Notes under the pieces: model-generated
Told to the model about the DNA's origin: nothing
The model's input: only the letters and a program-made list of their open reading frames with translations
Databases searched by the model: none
Source: Candidatus Gastranaerophilales bacterium
Lineage (GTDB): Bacteria; Cyanobacteriota; Vampirovibrionia; Gastranaerophilales; Gastranaerophilaceae
Reading direction: 5' to 3'
DNA: 64,000 bases
Assembly: GCA_944325635.1 (NCBI GenBank)
Contig: CALVBD010000001.1
Coordinates: 558,001-622,000, forward strand
Program-made: the position numbers and the translations under genes
Shown: positions 42,469 to 51,832 of the stretch, piece after piece
How positions within the stretch are numbered: the stretch's first letter is position 1
Layout of the letters: every line of letters starts with the position of its first letter

Positions 42469-44643
42469 ATGCTATTACTATGTTGTTCGGTAATTCTTGT
42501 ACTTGCTTGTTCTTTCTTTATTGCAAGCTCTGTAGAGTCAAAAAATATCATTAATTTCATAATTTGTTTTATCTTATCAGCATTTGCAAATATTGTTTTG
42601 ACGTTTGAATTACTCTCTCTCTTTTCAGGAATTTCTGTAATTAATGTTCTTATTACAAATTTTTTATTTGCACTGCTCGGCTTCGGATTTTGGATTGCAA
42701 AAAAATGCCCTCTCAGCACGTTTGACATCAAAGCCGGAATAAAAAAAATATTAACCGCCGCAAAACTGGATAAAACAATTGCGGCACTTTTAATCGGATT
42801 TTTATTCGCTTGCATTGTTTCGCTCGTTTTAATAGTCATTATCCCCGGAGTAGATATTGATTCTTCCACATACAGAGTCGTCAGGGCTTTATTTTGGATA
42901 GATCATGGAAATCTTAATCATTTCTACGCAGCTGAGGCCCGTATGATTATGTTCCCGATTAATTCCGAAATTTTATATGCATGGTTTATGTTATTCCTGA
43001 AAAACGATTCTCTTTTGTTTACATTTAATTTTTGTAGTATTTGGCTATTCATTGGCGCACTCGCAGGAATTCTTTCCCATATTACTGCATCGTTGAGAAA
43101 AAAATTATGGACTATTCTGATATCACTTTCAATCCCTTTTGTAATCCTCAGATATACAGGGCTTGAAACCGGTGTACTTATAGCCGCGCTTGTGCTTTCT
43201 TCAATTTATTTCTATATGGAATTCTTAAAAAAGAAGAAAATTTCATCCTGCTTTTTCTCCGCCTTAGCATTAGCACTCGGTGTTGGGACAAAGACTACAG
43301 TTATTTTATTGTTACCGGCATTATTCCTGTGGTGTATATGGTATAGCGTTTATTGCAGAAAAAAAGAATTTTACAAGCCCATTCTTAGATTTACGTTATA
43401 TTTTACCATATCTTTCTTACTGTTTGCAGCTTACAACTATATTTTAAATTTTCTCAACTTCGGCAACTTTATTTCTGCCAATAACGTGGCTGATGCTCAT
43501 GCCAACACTGATGGATTTTTATCAACATTTCCAAATCTATACAGATATATTTTCGACTTTTTAGCATTTCCGGAAGCCCCTTGGAGCGCTGCGTTATCAA
43601 GCAAAATACTTTTACTTAGAGAGGGTCTGCTCCGATTTTTAAATGCAGATATCGGTTTTGGAGCCACTTCGGCGATTTTTCATAATGTGCCTTACTCTGT
43701 TTCTTCTGCAAGCTCGTCTACCGGATTATTCGGCCCTGTGCTTTTTATTCCTTTATATATTTATACTATTTACAAAAGTTTTAAGGTTAGAACGAAACGC
43801 TCAATGCTGCTTTTATCTTTTCTTTTAATCTTTTTATTTACCATGATAATTATGTCATATAAGCTTGCGTTTATGAGTTTCAATATCCGTTTTGTCGCAA
43901 CCTTTGTCCTTTTGACTGTGCCTTTGATTTCATATTTTTACAATAAAAAATACACCATTTATAAATTATTAATAACATTACTGGCTTTATCATATATATG
44001 TATACTGCCGGTAAACGTGTCATTATATCCTGTAAACGGACTATTCAATGCTTTTAAGCAAGGTGCTTCTCTTAATACAATAAGAGACATTACAGAATGC
44101 TCATTCTTCACTCCACATCTTGATATACATAATTATAATATAAGAGATGTTTCCTGTGTTGTACGTGAAGATATTCAAAAAATAAACCCGAAAAACAAAA
44201 TATTATACTTTGCTCCGGCAGAGGATTCTCTAATGCCGATAAAAGAACTTATGTTTAAGGGTTACAAAATTGATATTGCACTTGCGACAGATATCGACAA
44301 AATTAATTTGAATGACTACAATTTAATCGTTATAAGAGATGACACTCAGGTAAGCGCAACGATATTTGATACCACAAAAAAATTGGATAAATATGGTTAT
44401 ACTTATGAACATGGTATTTTATGCCATTATGCAGGTCTTGATAAGGCTCTCCGGCAGCAAGAAAAAATGGATAAGGGTCAATGGAACACTACACGGTGCT
44501 ATTTTAATAACGAATTTGCTCAAGACTATAGATTAAAAGGGTTTATGAAAAAAACTTACATAAACAGTACTGAAGAAAACCAAGTTCTTAAACGTAGAAT
44601 ATATAAGTTCTACGAGAACATTAATAACCCTGTTTTTAGATAA
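42469..44643 (+). CDS. GT-C-type membrane glycosyltransferase
   Basis: 724 residues from the ATG at 42469 (GGGGAGAG upstream; the frame opens 28 codons earlier in the terminator). About 12-13 membrane helices over the first 540 residues, then a soluble C-terminal domain. After helix 4 comes IPGVDIDSSTYRVVRALFWIDHG, with an acidic pair at the position of the catalytic Asp in the first periplasmic loop of dolichyl/polyprenyl-phosphate mannosyltransferase-like (PMT/ArnT) enzymes, then FYAAEARMIMFPINSEILY. It likely moves a lipid-linked sugar to a surface target, perhaps a pilin, but that is conjecture. Confidence 0.7.
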   Translation: MLLLCCSVILVLACSFFIASSVESKNIINFIICFILSAFANIVLTFELLSLFSGISVINVLITNFLFALLGFGFWIAKKCPLSTFDIKAGIKKILTAAKLDKTIAALLIGFLFACIVSLVLIVIIPGVDIDSSTYRVVRALFWIDHGNLNHFYAAEARMIMFPINSEILYAWFMLFLKNDSLLFTFNFCSIWLFIGALAGILSHITASLRKKLWTILISLSIPFVILRYTGLETGVLIAALVLSSIYFYMEFLKKKKISSCFFSALALALGVGTKTTVILLLPALFLWCIWYSVYCRKKEFYKPILRFTLYFTISFLLFAAYNYILNFLNFGNFISANNVADAHANTDGFLSTFPNLYRYIFDFLAFPEAPWSAALSSKILLLREGLLRFLNADIGFGATSAIFHNVPYSVSSASSSTGLFGPVLFIPLYIYTIYKSFKVRTKRSMLLLSFLLIFLFTMIIMSYKLAFMSFNIRFVATFVLLTVPLISYFYNKKYTIYKLLITLLALSYICILPVNVSLYPVNGLFNAFKQGASLNTIRDITECSFFTPHLDIHNYNIRDVSCVVREDIQKINPKNKILYFAPAEDSLMPIKELMFKGYKIDIALATDIDKINLNDYNLIVIRDDTQVSATIFDTTKKLDKYGYTYEHGILCHYAGLDKALRQQEKMDKGQWNTTRCYFNNEFAQDYRLKGFMKKTYINSTEENQVLKRRIYKFYENINNPVFR

Positions 44644-44714
44644 TTCAGATACTGAAATTACGCATATGCAAGGCCAACCGTAGAATACAGATGTAAAGTA
44701 AAATGTGAAAACTA

Positions 44715-44748
44715 AAAATTCCACGGGCTATTAATTCCGTGGAATTTT
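44715..44748. terminator. Bidirectional terminator
   Basis: 12-bp stem AAAATTCCACGG/CCGTGGAATTTT with a 10-nt loop, between two convergent genes. Confidence 0.8.
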
Positions 44749-44806
44749 CAATATCTGAATACGCAAGGCACTTATATCTTTGCTTTTAGACTTAATGCAT
44801 CATATC

Positions 44807-45439
44807 TTATTTTATAAAATTTGTGTAAATATAATTTTCAATATTTGGTAAATCGTGATTAGATTTAATATAAAATTCTTTCATTTCTAAAAACCAAGCC
44901 ATATTTGTACCTAATATTCTCATAGTCTGCAGACCTTCTTCATCTTTTTTAACATCTTCAGGCGTCCAACCATGAACCATATTCCAATATCTTGAAGATA
45001 TAATAGGCATTTCTGACACTAAAAAATATTTATTTAATTGGTCTAAAGTTGCAGTTGCTCCTGCACGTCTTGCAGAAATTATTGCTGCACCGGGTTTAAG
45101 ATAAAACCTCTTTTTATTGCTCAAAGAATCTGCAAAAAAGGCTCTATCTAAAAAAGGTACAATTATACCGCTGGCACTTGCATAGTGAACAGGAGAACCA
45201 AAAATAAATCCATCAGCATTTTCAGCTTTATCAAGGAATTCATTCACTTTATCGTTAATAACACATTTGCCTAATTTTGCACAAGCTCTGCAATCTCGGC
45301 AAGGAGAAATTGCATTTGTTCCAATATAAAATATTTCAGTTTCAATATTTTTTTGATTTAATACATTTGCGACTTCACATAAAGCAGTATAAGTACAGCC
45401 CTGTTTATGTGGTGAACCATTTAGTAAAAGAACTTTCAT
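44807..45439 (-). CDS. NADPH-dependent FMN reductase / iron-sulfur flavoprotein-like
   Basis: 210 residues from the ATG at 45439 (GGAGAG five nt upstream). The flavodoxin-like fold has KVLLLNGSPHKQGCTYTAL (FMN phosphate loop), then PCRDCRACAKLGKCVIND, a compact cysteine set (C-x2-C-x2-C-x5-C) as in iron-sulfur flavoproteins, and DGFIFGSPVHYASAS. It probably transfers electrons or reduces quinone-like or metal substrates. It forms a two-gene unit with the upstream SnoaL-like gene (two bases apart) under a divergent HxlR regulator. Confidence 0.88.
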   Translation of the reverse strand: MKVLLLNGSPHKQGCTYTALCEVANVLNQKNIETEIFYIGTNAISPCRDCRACAKLGKCVINDKVNEFLDKAENADGFIFGSPVHYASASGIIVPFLDRAFFADSLSNKKRFYLKPGAAIISARRAGATATLDQLNKYFLVSEMPIISSRYWNMVHGWTPEDVKKDEEGLQTMRILGTNMAWFLEMKEFYIKSNHDLPNIENYIYTNFIK

Positions 45440-45441
45440 CA

Positions 45442-45822
45442 CTACTCTCCATAAGATAATGTATCATAAACTTTTGCAACAATTTTCCAATCACCGTTAA
45501 TCTTATTCATAATTAATAAATCTGTGAATTTATACCCGTGCCAATTATCTTCAATAACCCTCACTACCGCAATGGTTTTTTCTAATGTAATAACATCCAC
45601 TCTTGCGACATAATCATCTGTGCAAGCCCCCATTTTATCTATAGTATCGTAGAAAAGTTGAATTGAACCTGATTGATATTCTTTTTCATTTAATTGACCA
45701 TAGAAGCTTGCCTTTTCATAAAAATAAGGTTTTACAATTTCACTATTACCATTTTTAACAGCTTCAATAAATTTTCTTGCTAAATTCTCAACTGTGTTGA
45801 ATTCTTCTATTTGTTCTCTCAT
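45442..45822 (-). CDS. NTF2/SnoaL-like (Lumazine_bd_2-type) protein
   Basis: 126 residues with the NTF2-like cone fold: an N-terminal helix (NLARKFIEAVKNGNSEIVKPYF), then strands DDYVARVDVITLEKTIAVVRVIED and FTDLLIMNKINGDWKIVAKVYDT. GGAGG precedes ATG. The family binds small molecules or acts as an isomerase; here it heads the operon with a flavoprotein, so a role with a small aromatic or electrophile is possible. Confidence 0.75.
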   Translation of the reverse strand: MREQIEEFNTVENLARKFIEAVKNGNSEIVKPYFYEKASFYGQLNEKEYQSGSIQLFYDTIDKMGACTDDYVARVDVITLEKTIAVVRVIEDNWHGYKFTDLLIMNKINGDWKIVAKVYDTLSYGE

Positions 45823-45923
45823 ATAATCCTCCTTTACTTTTTACAAGAAGCATGATAAACTTTAGCGGTAATTTATTCAAGTACGGATATTTAGGTAACC
45901 TACTTACTTTAAAGGAACCATTT

Positions 45924-46268
45924 ATGGAAAAAGAAGAAAAAGATTGCATAAATAGTGTTGAAAGTTTTGAAGAAACTGGATTTAATTATACTCTATCTCT
46001 AATAAGCGGAAAATATAAACTAACAATTTTATATGCTCTATATAGACATAAAGTAATTCGCTTTAATCAATTACAAAAATATTTAAAAATGATTTCACAT
46101 AAAACATTAAGTAATGTATTAAAAGAACTTGAAGCGGATGATTTAATCATAAGAAAAGAATATCCGCAAATTCCTCCTAAGGTTGAATATTCGTTATCGG
46201 AAAAAGGGAAATCACTTATTCCTATACTATATTCATTATGTGAATGGGGAGAGAAGCATAAAATTTAA
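45924..46268 (+). CDS. HxlR-family transcriptional regulator
   Basis: 114 residues from the ATG at 45924, which has AAAGGA about eight nt upstream (the frame opens 24 codons earlier). The winged helix is full: NYTLSLISGKYKLTILYALY, IRFNQLQKYLKMISHKTLSNVLKELEADDLI, PPKVEYSLSEKGKSLIPIL. HxlR proteins often respond to electrophiles or redox through a Cys near the N-terminus; this one has a cysteine at about position 7 (EEKDC). It is divergent from the NTF2-like/flavoprotein pair, which it probably controls. Confidence 0.9.
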   Translation: MEKEEKDCINSVESFEETGFNYTLSLISGKYKLTILYALYRHKVIRFNQLQKYLKMISHKTLSNVLKELEADDLIIRKEYPQIPPKVEYSLSEKGKSLIPILYSLCEWGEKHKI

Positions 46269-46563
46269 AACTTTTTATAGTAACCGGACTTTATTTACTT
46301 AAAATGTCAAATAATCGTTTTAGCCGTACAAGTTAGATTGTGAGGGCGAAATAGACTATAACATTGATTTTAAAATAGAAAATTTAAGTCAATTCTTGGA
46401 CAGTAATCGGACAATGATGACCATCAAAAGACCATTTTGTAACATATAAAACGATTACTTCCGACTGCTAAAACTTAAACACAAAGCCAACTTTGCCGAA
46501 TAATCTTTTTATGCGTGCAGATAAAATGTCCCGTTAAATTACAACAGAGATTACTACTCAAAT
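46269..46563. other. Intergenic stretch without recognisable features
   Basis: About 295 bases between the HxlR gene and the tRNA-Met terminator. I see no open frame with a ribosome site, no repeat and no structured RNA that I recognise. Confidence 0.5.
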
Positions 46564-46595
46564 AAAAAAGGAGTAATCTTTATTACTCCTTTTTT
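46564..46595 (-). terminator. Terminator of tRNA-Met
   Basis: 14-bp stem AAAAAAGGAGTAAT/ATTACTCCTTTTTT with a 4-nt loop; on the minus strand it follows the tRNA by three nt. Symmetrical, so it may act both ways. Confidence 0.85.
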
Positions 46596-46598
46596 ATT

Positions 46599-46670
<72 letters not shown>

Positions 46671-46737
46671 GCAGCTTATAAAATTTAATTGTAACAACAT
46701 TAATCGTGTGTTACTTTTAAAATTTAGCATTAACACA

Positions 46738-47781
46738 TCAAAAAAGCAAGAGTTTTTCTGTTGTTGTTATATCTCTTTCAAAAACTTGCTCAGCACCTGT
46801 AACCACAGATGTTAAGTCTCTGTTAACTGTACAACCTGATGCCACAACACTATCAGAAATAACTACATTATCACCAATAACTACATTATCCCAGATTATA
46901 CTATTTTTTAATGTTACATTTTTACCTATCTTACAATTTGTACCAATAGTATTATTTCCGACAAACTTTACATCATTTATAAGACTGCCGGCATTTATAT
47001 ATGCTCCCTCCGGGGTTCTTGTAATAGGTTCATGCTTAAAATGACATTTCCCGTTAAACAAGTCTTGCATTGATTGCATATACTGCTCCAGAGTCCCGAT
47101 ATCTGTCCAATAATCATTTATTTCAAAAGTATTTATCTTGTGGAATTTTAAAAGTTCCGGAAAGACATTTTTAGCAAAATCATAAAAGGTGTTCTCAGGA
47201 ATAAATTTAAAAATTTCATAATTAAAAATATAAATTCCTGTGTTTATATAATTGCTTTTCGCATCTTCAATTGCAGGCTTTTCCTGAAATTCCTTAATAA
47301 ATCCGCTTTCATCAGTAACAACAACTCCAAAATGAGAAACTTCTTCTCTTGGGATTTTTTTTATTCCTATAGTTGCTATTGCACCTGATTTTTTGTGAAT
47401 ATCAAAGCCTCTTTTAATATCAGCATCAGATAATCCATCAGCTGATAAAACAAGGAAATCTTCACCTTTATTAAAGAAATACTGGCATTTCTTTAATCCG
47501 CCTGCTGTACCGGATAAGGTTTCTTCTTTTATATAATCAAAATTGATACCATATTTATTGTTTTTACAATAATCAATTATCTTCTCTGCCAGATAATATG
47601 TATTGGCAATAACGTCTTTTACACCGATATTTGCGAGTTTTTCCAATAAAATATCAATAACAGGTCTGTTGCAAACCGGAACAAGAGGCTTTGGTACAGT
47701 CTGCGTAAGCGGATCCAGCCTGCTACCTACACCAGCCGCCATAATCATTGCTTTTAAACTTTTATTTGTTAGATCTTTCAT
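46738..47781 (-). CDS. Sugar-1-phosphate nucleotidyltransferase with hexapeptide C-terminus
   Basis: About 347 residues from the ATG at 47781; ATG at 47790 is equally possible, and no ribosome site decides. The GT-A-like pyrophosphorylase domain has MIMAAGVGSRLDPLTQTVPKPLVPV, then NTYYLAEKI, LSADGLSDADI, EFQEKPAIED, and a C-terminal left-handed beta helix (AYINAGSLINDVKFVGNNTIGT, IIWDNVVIGDNVVISDS). It makes an NDP-sugar (GDP-mannose or UDP/dTDP-glucose-like) for glycans; the nucleotide is not decidable. A TTGCCA-17-CAAAAT pair lies seven nt before 47781. Confidence 0.85.
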   Translation of the reverse strand: MKDLTNKSLKAMIMAAGVGSRLDPLTQTVPKPLVPVCNRPVIDILLEKLANIGVKDVIANTYYLAEKIIDYCKNNKYGINFDYIKEETLSGTAGGLKKCQYFFNKGEDFLVLSADGLSDADIKRGFDIHKKSGAIATIGIKKIPREEVSHFGVVVTDESGFIKEFQEKPAIEDAKSNYINTGIYIFNYEIFKFIPENTFYDFAKNVFPELLKFHKINTFEINDYWTDIGTLEQYMQSMQDLFNGKCHFKHEPITRTPEGAYINAGSLINDVKFVGNNTIGTNCKIGKNVTLKNSIIWDNVVIGDNVVISDSVVASGCTVNRDLTSVVTGAEQVFERDITTTEKLLLF

Positions 47782-47920
47782 TTTATTCATTTTGCCATAA
47801 AAAGATATTTTTGGCAATTATATTACGGAAAATTGCAGACATTATATTGACTTTTGATATATTTTTTGTTAGATTTTATTGGAGGTAGGCTGAAATATTT
47901 GCCAGTCTACAGCATTTTTT

Positions 47921-48214
47921 GCTTATAGCTCAGTTGCCCAGCAGAGGTCTGGATGTAGCGCAAGTTAATAATAGGCTCTACCAACTGAGAATAACCCGTA
48001 AAACTTAATATTATTCTTGGGCTTATAGCTCAGTTGCCCAGCGGAGTCTGGACGTAGCGCAGTTAATAATAGGCTCTACCAACTGAGAATAACCCGTAAA
48101 ACTTAATATTATTCTTGGGCTTATAGCTCAGTTGCCCAGCGGAGTCTGGACGTAGCGCAGTTAATAATAGGCTCTACCAACTGAGAATAACCCGTAAAAC
48201 TTAATATTATTCTT
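47921..48214 (+). repeat. Three tandem tRNA-5'-derived hairpin units upstream of tRNA-Lys
   Basis: Units begin at 47921 (two bases short at its left), 48019 and 48117, then the tRNA at 48215: period 98. Each has GGGCTTATAGCTCAGTTG (tRNA 5' end), an insert CCCAGCGGAGTCTGGACG...AGTTAATAATAGG, then CTCTACCAACTGAG and AATAACCC. They close with GGG/CCC rather than GCGG/CCGC, matching this tRNA, while the insert is the same family as at the tRNA-Gly locus. A 20-base spacer (GTAAAACTTAATATTATTCT) separates units and the gene. Confidence 0.9.
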
Positions 48215-48287
<73 letters not shown>

Positions 48288-48288
48288 T

Positions 48289-48317
48289 AAAAAGACCTTC
48301 TAAATGAAGGTCTTTTT
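48289..48317 (+). terminator. Terminator after tRNA-Lys
   Basis: 12-bp stem AAAAAGACCTTC/GAAGGTCTTTTT with a 5-nt loop. Confidence 0.85.
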
Positions 48318-48318
48318 A

Positions 48319-49281
48319 TTATGCGGCTATGTTTAGTCGTTTATTTGAATCTGTTAAAAAATTTTCTATCTCTATATTATGTTTCGCAAGATGTTTTGCG
48401 ATTTTCTTCGGATCTGTTACTTCAGCATTCCCGTCTGCTAAAATAATTCTTGTTACCTTGCCATTTTTTGTATAGTAGATGTTTTTATTAAGTGGATGGA
48501 CATGCGCTCCGTCTGCAATTTTTCGAGCAGCTTTTTCTGTTTTCGTAAGATTTTGAGCTACATCTTCCAGCTTCTCGCCGCCTTTTGAATTATTTTTAAC
48601 AGAATTCTGTTCGGCTCTTTGTGCGGTATTATTTGCGTTATTTGCGTTATTGATTTTTCTTTGCTGTCGTGTCATTTCTCTATATGCGATTTCAGCGTCA
48701 TATGCTTTCTGTGCTTCAGGTGTTACCGTATCAGCAGCTACAGTATCCACAACTTTTCTCGTATTGCCGTTTGCATGTCCTGTATTTATGTTTTGGATGG
48801 TTGCGGCTTCCATTTCATTTGTAATAGGATTAGAGGCTCCTGTGACTGATTTGTTTTTTATCTTCTGTTTTTTATTTGGAGTCACCATATCCTGAACTTT
48901 TCCTTTTGCTTTATCAATGGTTTGCTGGCTTTTGCTTACTGTTTGTTCTGTTTTGCTTGCTGCTTCTTTTACAGTATTACTTTTAAATAATCCTTTAATT
49001 TTATTAAAATATTTGCCTGCTAAGAATGCCCCACCTACAAGCGCTACTGTCCATAAAATTGAATGATTTGAAGAGGATTTTTCGGTTTCGTCTAACTCAG
49101 TTTTAGTATTCCCGCTGCCAGTAAAAGAAACAGTGTCAGATCCAGCTTTTTCATCTGAACTTTCTGTAGCATTTCCATAATTATTCATCAGAGATTGTGC
49201 CATAAAATCATCATTGTATTTTTGCGTGTAACCGTATGGATTATACGCAAAATAACCGGCGTTAGAGATACTATCTACCAT
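48319..49281 (-). CDS. Hypothetical protein with VSFTGSG motif and one membrane helix
   Basis: 320 residues, unrecognised. A low-complexity, Tyr/Asn-rich N-terminus (GYFAYNPYGYTQKYNDD) is followed by the recurring motif DTVSFTGSG, one helix (ILWTVALVGGAFLAGKYF, about 76-93), a long Lys/Thr/Ala-rich helical linker, an Asn-rich stretch (INNANNANNTAQ), and a small C-terminal domain (IYYTKNGKVTRIILADGNAEVTDP, then KKIAKHLAKHNIEIENF). GAAAGG precedes the ATG. The plan resembles other motif-bearing proteins of this window. Confidence 0.7.
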   Translation of the reverse strand: MVDSISNAGYFAYNPYGYTQKYNDDFMAQSLMNNYGNATESSDEKAGSDTVSFTGSGNTKTELDETEKSSSNHSILWTVALVGGAFLAGKYFNKIKGLFKSNTVKEAASKTEQTVSKSQQTIDKAKGKVQDMVTPNKKQKIKNKSVTGASNPITNEMEAATIQNINTGHANGNTRKVVDTVAADTVTPEAQKAYDAEIAYREMTRQQRKINNANNANNTAQRAEQNSVKNNSKGGEKLEDVAQNLTKTEKAARKIADGAHVHPLNKNIYYTKNGKVTRIILADGNAEVTDPKKIAKHLAKHNIEIENFLTDSNKRLNIAA

Positions 49282-49359
49282 AGCATAACCTTTCTATTTT
49301 AACCTACAATAATATAAACGAAAATTTTATAAAAAAATTGCCTAAAAGATAAAAATTCG

Positions 49360-50634
49360 TTACATTAAATTGTTCATAAGTTCTTCAAATTCCGGGAATG
49401 AGATATCCACCCAGTCAAAATCTTTTATAAGAATTTCTTTTTTACAAATAAGCCCGGCGACATAAAGACTCATAGCCAGTCTATGATCATGGTAGGTTTC
49501 TACTTCAATGCCACCATTTAGAGAGGCTTTGCCATTGACAATAAATCCGTCAGGAGTATCAATAATATCCGCTCCAAGTTTTTTTAGTTCGTTAACAATA
49601 GCAAAAATCCTATCAGTTTCTTTGTTTCTTAAATCTTCTGCATTTTTAACAATAGTCGTTCCCTCTGCCTGTGTCGCAAGAACTGCTATTGCAGGAAGTT
49701 CATCAATCAGACGCGGAATAATATCTCCGCATATAGTACATGCTTTCAAGTCGGAATATTTTATCCTTATATCACCTACAATTTCTCCTGATTCCGTGCG
49801 TTTATCAAGAATTTCGATATTTCCGCCCATTTTTTCTAGAACATCTAGTATTCCTGTGCGTGTCGGGTTTAATCCCACATTTTGCAAAATAATATCCGAA
49901 TCCGGAATAATTGATGCTGCCGCCATAAAAAATGCCGCAGAAGAAATATCACCGACAACATTAATTGTACACGGTGTCAGGACTGATTTCTTTATTCTTG
50001 TTATTGTTCCTTCCCCGGTAATATCTGCATTCATATATTTAAGCATTAATTCTGTATGGTTCCTTGAAAGGTACGGTTCATTATAAATCGTTTCACCATC
50101 TGCAAAAAGTCCGGCAAGCAGTATACAGGATTTAACCTGCGCGGAAGAAATTTTTGAAGAATATTTTATCCCGTGTAAACCGGCTCCTGTAATATTAAGC
50201 GGCGCCTTGTAATTTTCAGCGGTAATTTTTGCCCCCATTAATGCTAAAGGTTCGATAATTCTTTTCATTGGACGTTTTTGTAAACTATCGTCGCCGGTCA
50301 AGATTGAATCGAAACTTTGTCCGGCAAGTATACCTGCCATCATTCTCATAGTTGTGCCGGAGTTGCCGCAGTCAAGAATTTCTGTTGGAGCCAGAAATTT
50401 TCCGTTTGATTTTACTATAACCGTTTTCTCATCATGTAATTCAATATCAACACCGAGTTTTTTACAGACAGAAACGGTCGATAAAGGGTCTTTGCCGTTA
50501 GAAAAATTATTAATAACAGATTTTCCGTTCGCTAAAGATGCAAACATTATGGCTCTGTGGGATATAGATTTATCGGCCGGAATAGCAATTGTACCGCGTA
50601 ATTTTTTATTATTTGGAGGAATAACATTTCTCAT
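49360..50634 (-). CDS. aroA: 3-phosphoshikimate 1-carboxyvinyltransferase (EPSP synthase)
   Basis: 424 residues. Transfers enolpyruvyl from PEP to shikimate-3-phosphate in chorismate synthesis. Conserved blocks: IAIPADKSISHRAIMFASLA, the PEP loop LDCGNSGTTMRMMAG, LQKRPMKRI, GDISSAAFFMAAA, IPRLIDELPAIAVLA (catalytic Asp), and EVETYHDHRLAMSLYVAGL. It lacks a clear ribosome site; a TAAAAT ends six nt before the ATG, suggesting a leaderless mRNA, although the -35 is weak. Confidence 0.96.
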   Translation of the reverse strand: MRNVIPPNNKKLRGTIAIPADKSISHRAIMFASLANGKSVINNFSNGKDPLSTVSVCKKLGVDIELHDEKTVIVKSNGKFLAPTEILDCGNSGTTMRMMAGILAGQSFDSILTGDDSLQKRPMKRIIEPLALMGAKITAENYKAPLNITGAGLHGIKYSSKISSAQVKSCILLAGLFADGETIYNEPYLSRNHTELMLKYMNADITGEGTITRIKKSVLTPCTINVVGDISSAAFFMAAASIIPDSDIILQNVGLNPTRTGILDVLEKMGGNIEILDKRTESGEIVGDIRIKYSDLKACTICGDIIPRLIDELPAIAVLATQAEGTTIVKNAEDLRNKETDRIFAIVNELKKLGADIIDTPDGFIVNGKASLNGGIEVETYHDHRLAMSLYVAGLICKKEILIKDFDWVDISFPEFEELMNNLM

Positions 50635-50735
50635 ATAATCATTTTATCATATAACAAAATTTATAAAAGTTAAAAAAAACTATTTACAATCGATTATGCT
50701 TCTAGTAAGATAAAATAGAACGCATGAAAAACCGA

Positions 50736-50822
50736 GGAGAGGTGTCCGAGAGGTTTAAGGTGCAATCTTGGAAAGGTTGTGTGGGGGCAACTCCACCGTG
50801 GGTTCGAATCCCACCCTCTCTG
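50736..50822 (+). tRNA. tRNA-Ser (anticodon GGA)
   Basis: 87 nt with the long variable arm of class II tRNAs (GTGGGGGCAACTCCAC). Acceptor GGAGAGG/CCTCTCT, anticodon loop TTGGAAA (GGA), T-arm GTGGG/CCCAC with TTCGAAT, discriminator G. Confidence 0.93.
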
Positions 50823-50839
50823 AATTGAAAAAAGAATAA

Positions 50840-50910
50840 TCCCGGATCGTCTAGTGGCAGGACTGAAGATTCTGGCTCTTCCAACGGTGGTTCGAATCCA
50901 TCTCCGGGAA
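50840..50910 (+). tRNA. tRNA-Gln (anticodon CTG)
   Basis: 71 nt: acceptor TCCCGGA/TCCGGGA, anticodon stem GAAGA/TCTTC with loop TTCTGGC (anticodon CTG), T-arm with TTCGAAT, discriminator A. It lies 17 nt after tRNA-Ser, probably in the same transcript. Confidence 0.88.
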
Positions 50911-51356
50911 TTTTTAAAAGGTTTAAATAGGCGGGTGAAATATTTCATCCGCCTTAAATATTTGTCGGACGTTGGTGTTTATTTTAATGTCCAGTTTACA
51001 TGGAAACCAAACCTTAAAATGTCATCCTGAACTTGTTTCAGGATCTTGCATATTTTAATGTCAGCTTTGTTATCTTGATAATTAAAAGGTAATTGTTGGG
51101 CTGAAAGCCCAACCTACAACTGGACGAAGCCGGACTTTAGTAGTACATTAAAATACACAGAACATTCTTAAATTTGGCTAAAAACTTCCAACATCAAAGA
51201 AATTTCCGACTCCGATTAATTTCCAATTTTATTGTTGGGCAAGTATGCCCAACCGACGTACCTCCTTTTTTATTATATTCGAAAACTTGCCTACTGATTG
51301 GTACTATTCAAACATCCCCAACCTACAAACTCAATATGTTAACAATTGGAGTGAAC
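50911..51356. repeat. Intergenic stretch with dispersed palindromes
   Basis: Holds a TGTCATCCTGAACTTGTTTCAGGATCT block (51020-51046) belonging to the family of the elements at 23581 and 26175, and two GTTGGGC palindromes (51095-51113 and 51234-51253). No gene is supported here. Confidence 0.6.
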
Positions 51357-51737
51357 TTACATATGAATTATATTTGGCAAGATTGCACACATATAACCTA
51401 TTGGGACTAAAATTGAGATTGAAAATAACAAATAATCAAACCCCAGCCGTAGTAAACTCAATTCAATTTTTGGTCTGCTGCTAAGAATCTTTTTTATTCT
51501 GCAACAATCTATGATAAAAAGAATAATTTCTACAACAAAGAAATTAGCTGCCAATATAACAAATGCGTTTAAAAGAATAATTACAACAAAAGAAAGTCCG
51601 TAATCAGGCATTTCTACTTGTTTAAGTAAATAATATATTTTTTCAACGACAATTGTAAAAATACCTGCAATCATACAAATTAAATAAAATAAACCGATTG
51701 TTTTACCAAATTTAAAAGTTAAAGTATTTCTAAACAT
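51357..51737 (-). CDS. Hypothetical four-helix membrane protein
   Basis: 126 residues with hydrophobic helices at about 13-36, 47-75, and 98-120. Unrecognised. No ribosome site; TATAAT ends 11 nt before the ATG, so the leader would be very short. Could be a small integral membrane subunit. Confidence 0.55.
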   Translation of the reverse strand: MFRNTLTFKFGKTIGLFYLICMIAGIFTIVVEKIYYLLKQVEMPDYGLSFVVIILLNAFVILAANFFVVEIILFIIDCCRIKKILSSRPKIELSLLRLGFDYLLFSISILVPIGYMCAILPNIIHM

Positions 51738-51832
51738 GTTTCAATGTTATTATAAAAGTTTAATTATGTAAAATTTGTATGGTGCAGAGTTTTGACCAAT
51801 CATAGACGTTTTTATTATTAAAATATTTCTGA

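Noticed and set aside
50694-50948. Minus-strand open frames over the tRNA-Ser/tRNA-Gln region (IRTTVGRARIFSPATRRS-type)
   Set aside because: They are antisense readings of the two tRNA genes, a common spurious call.
51174-51484. Two + strand frames of 78-79 codons
   Set aside because: They overlap palindromes and the antisense of the 126-residue membrane protein; no ribosome sites.
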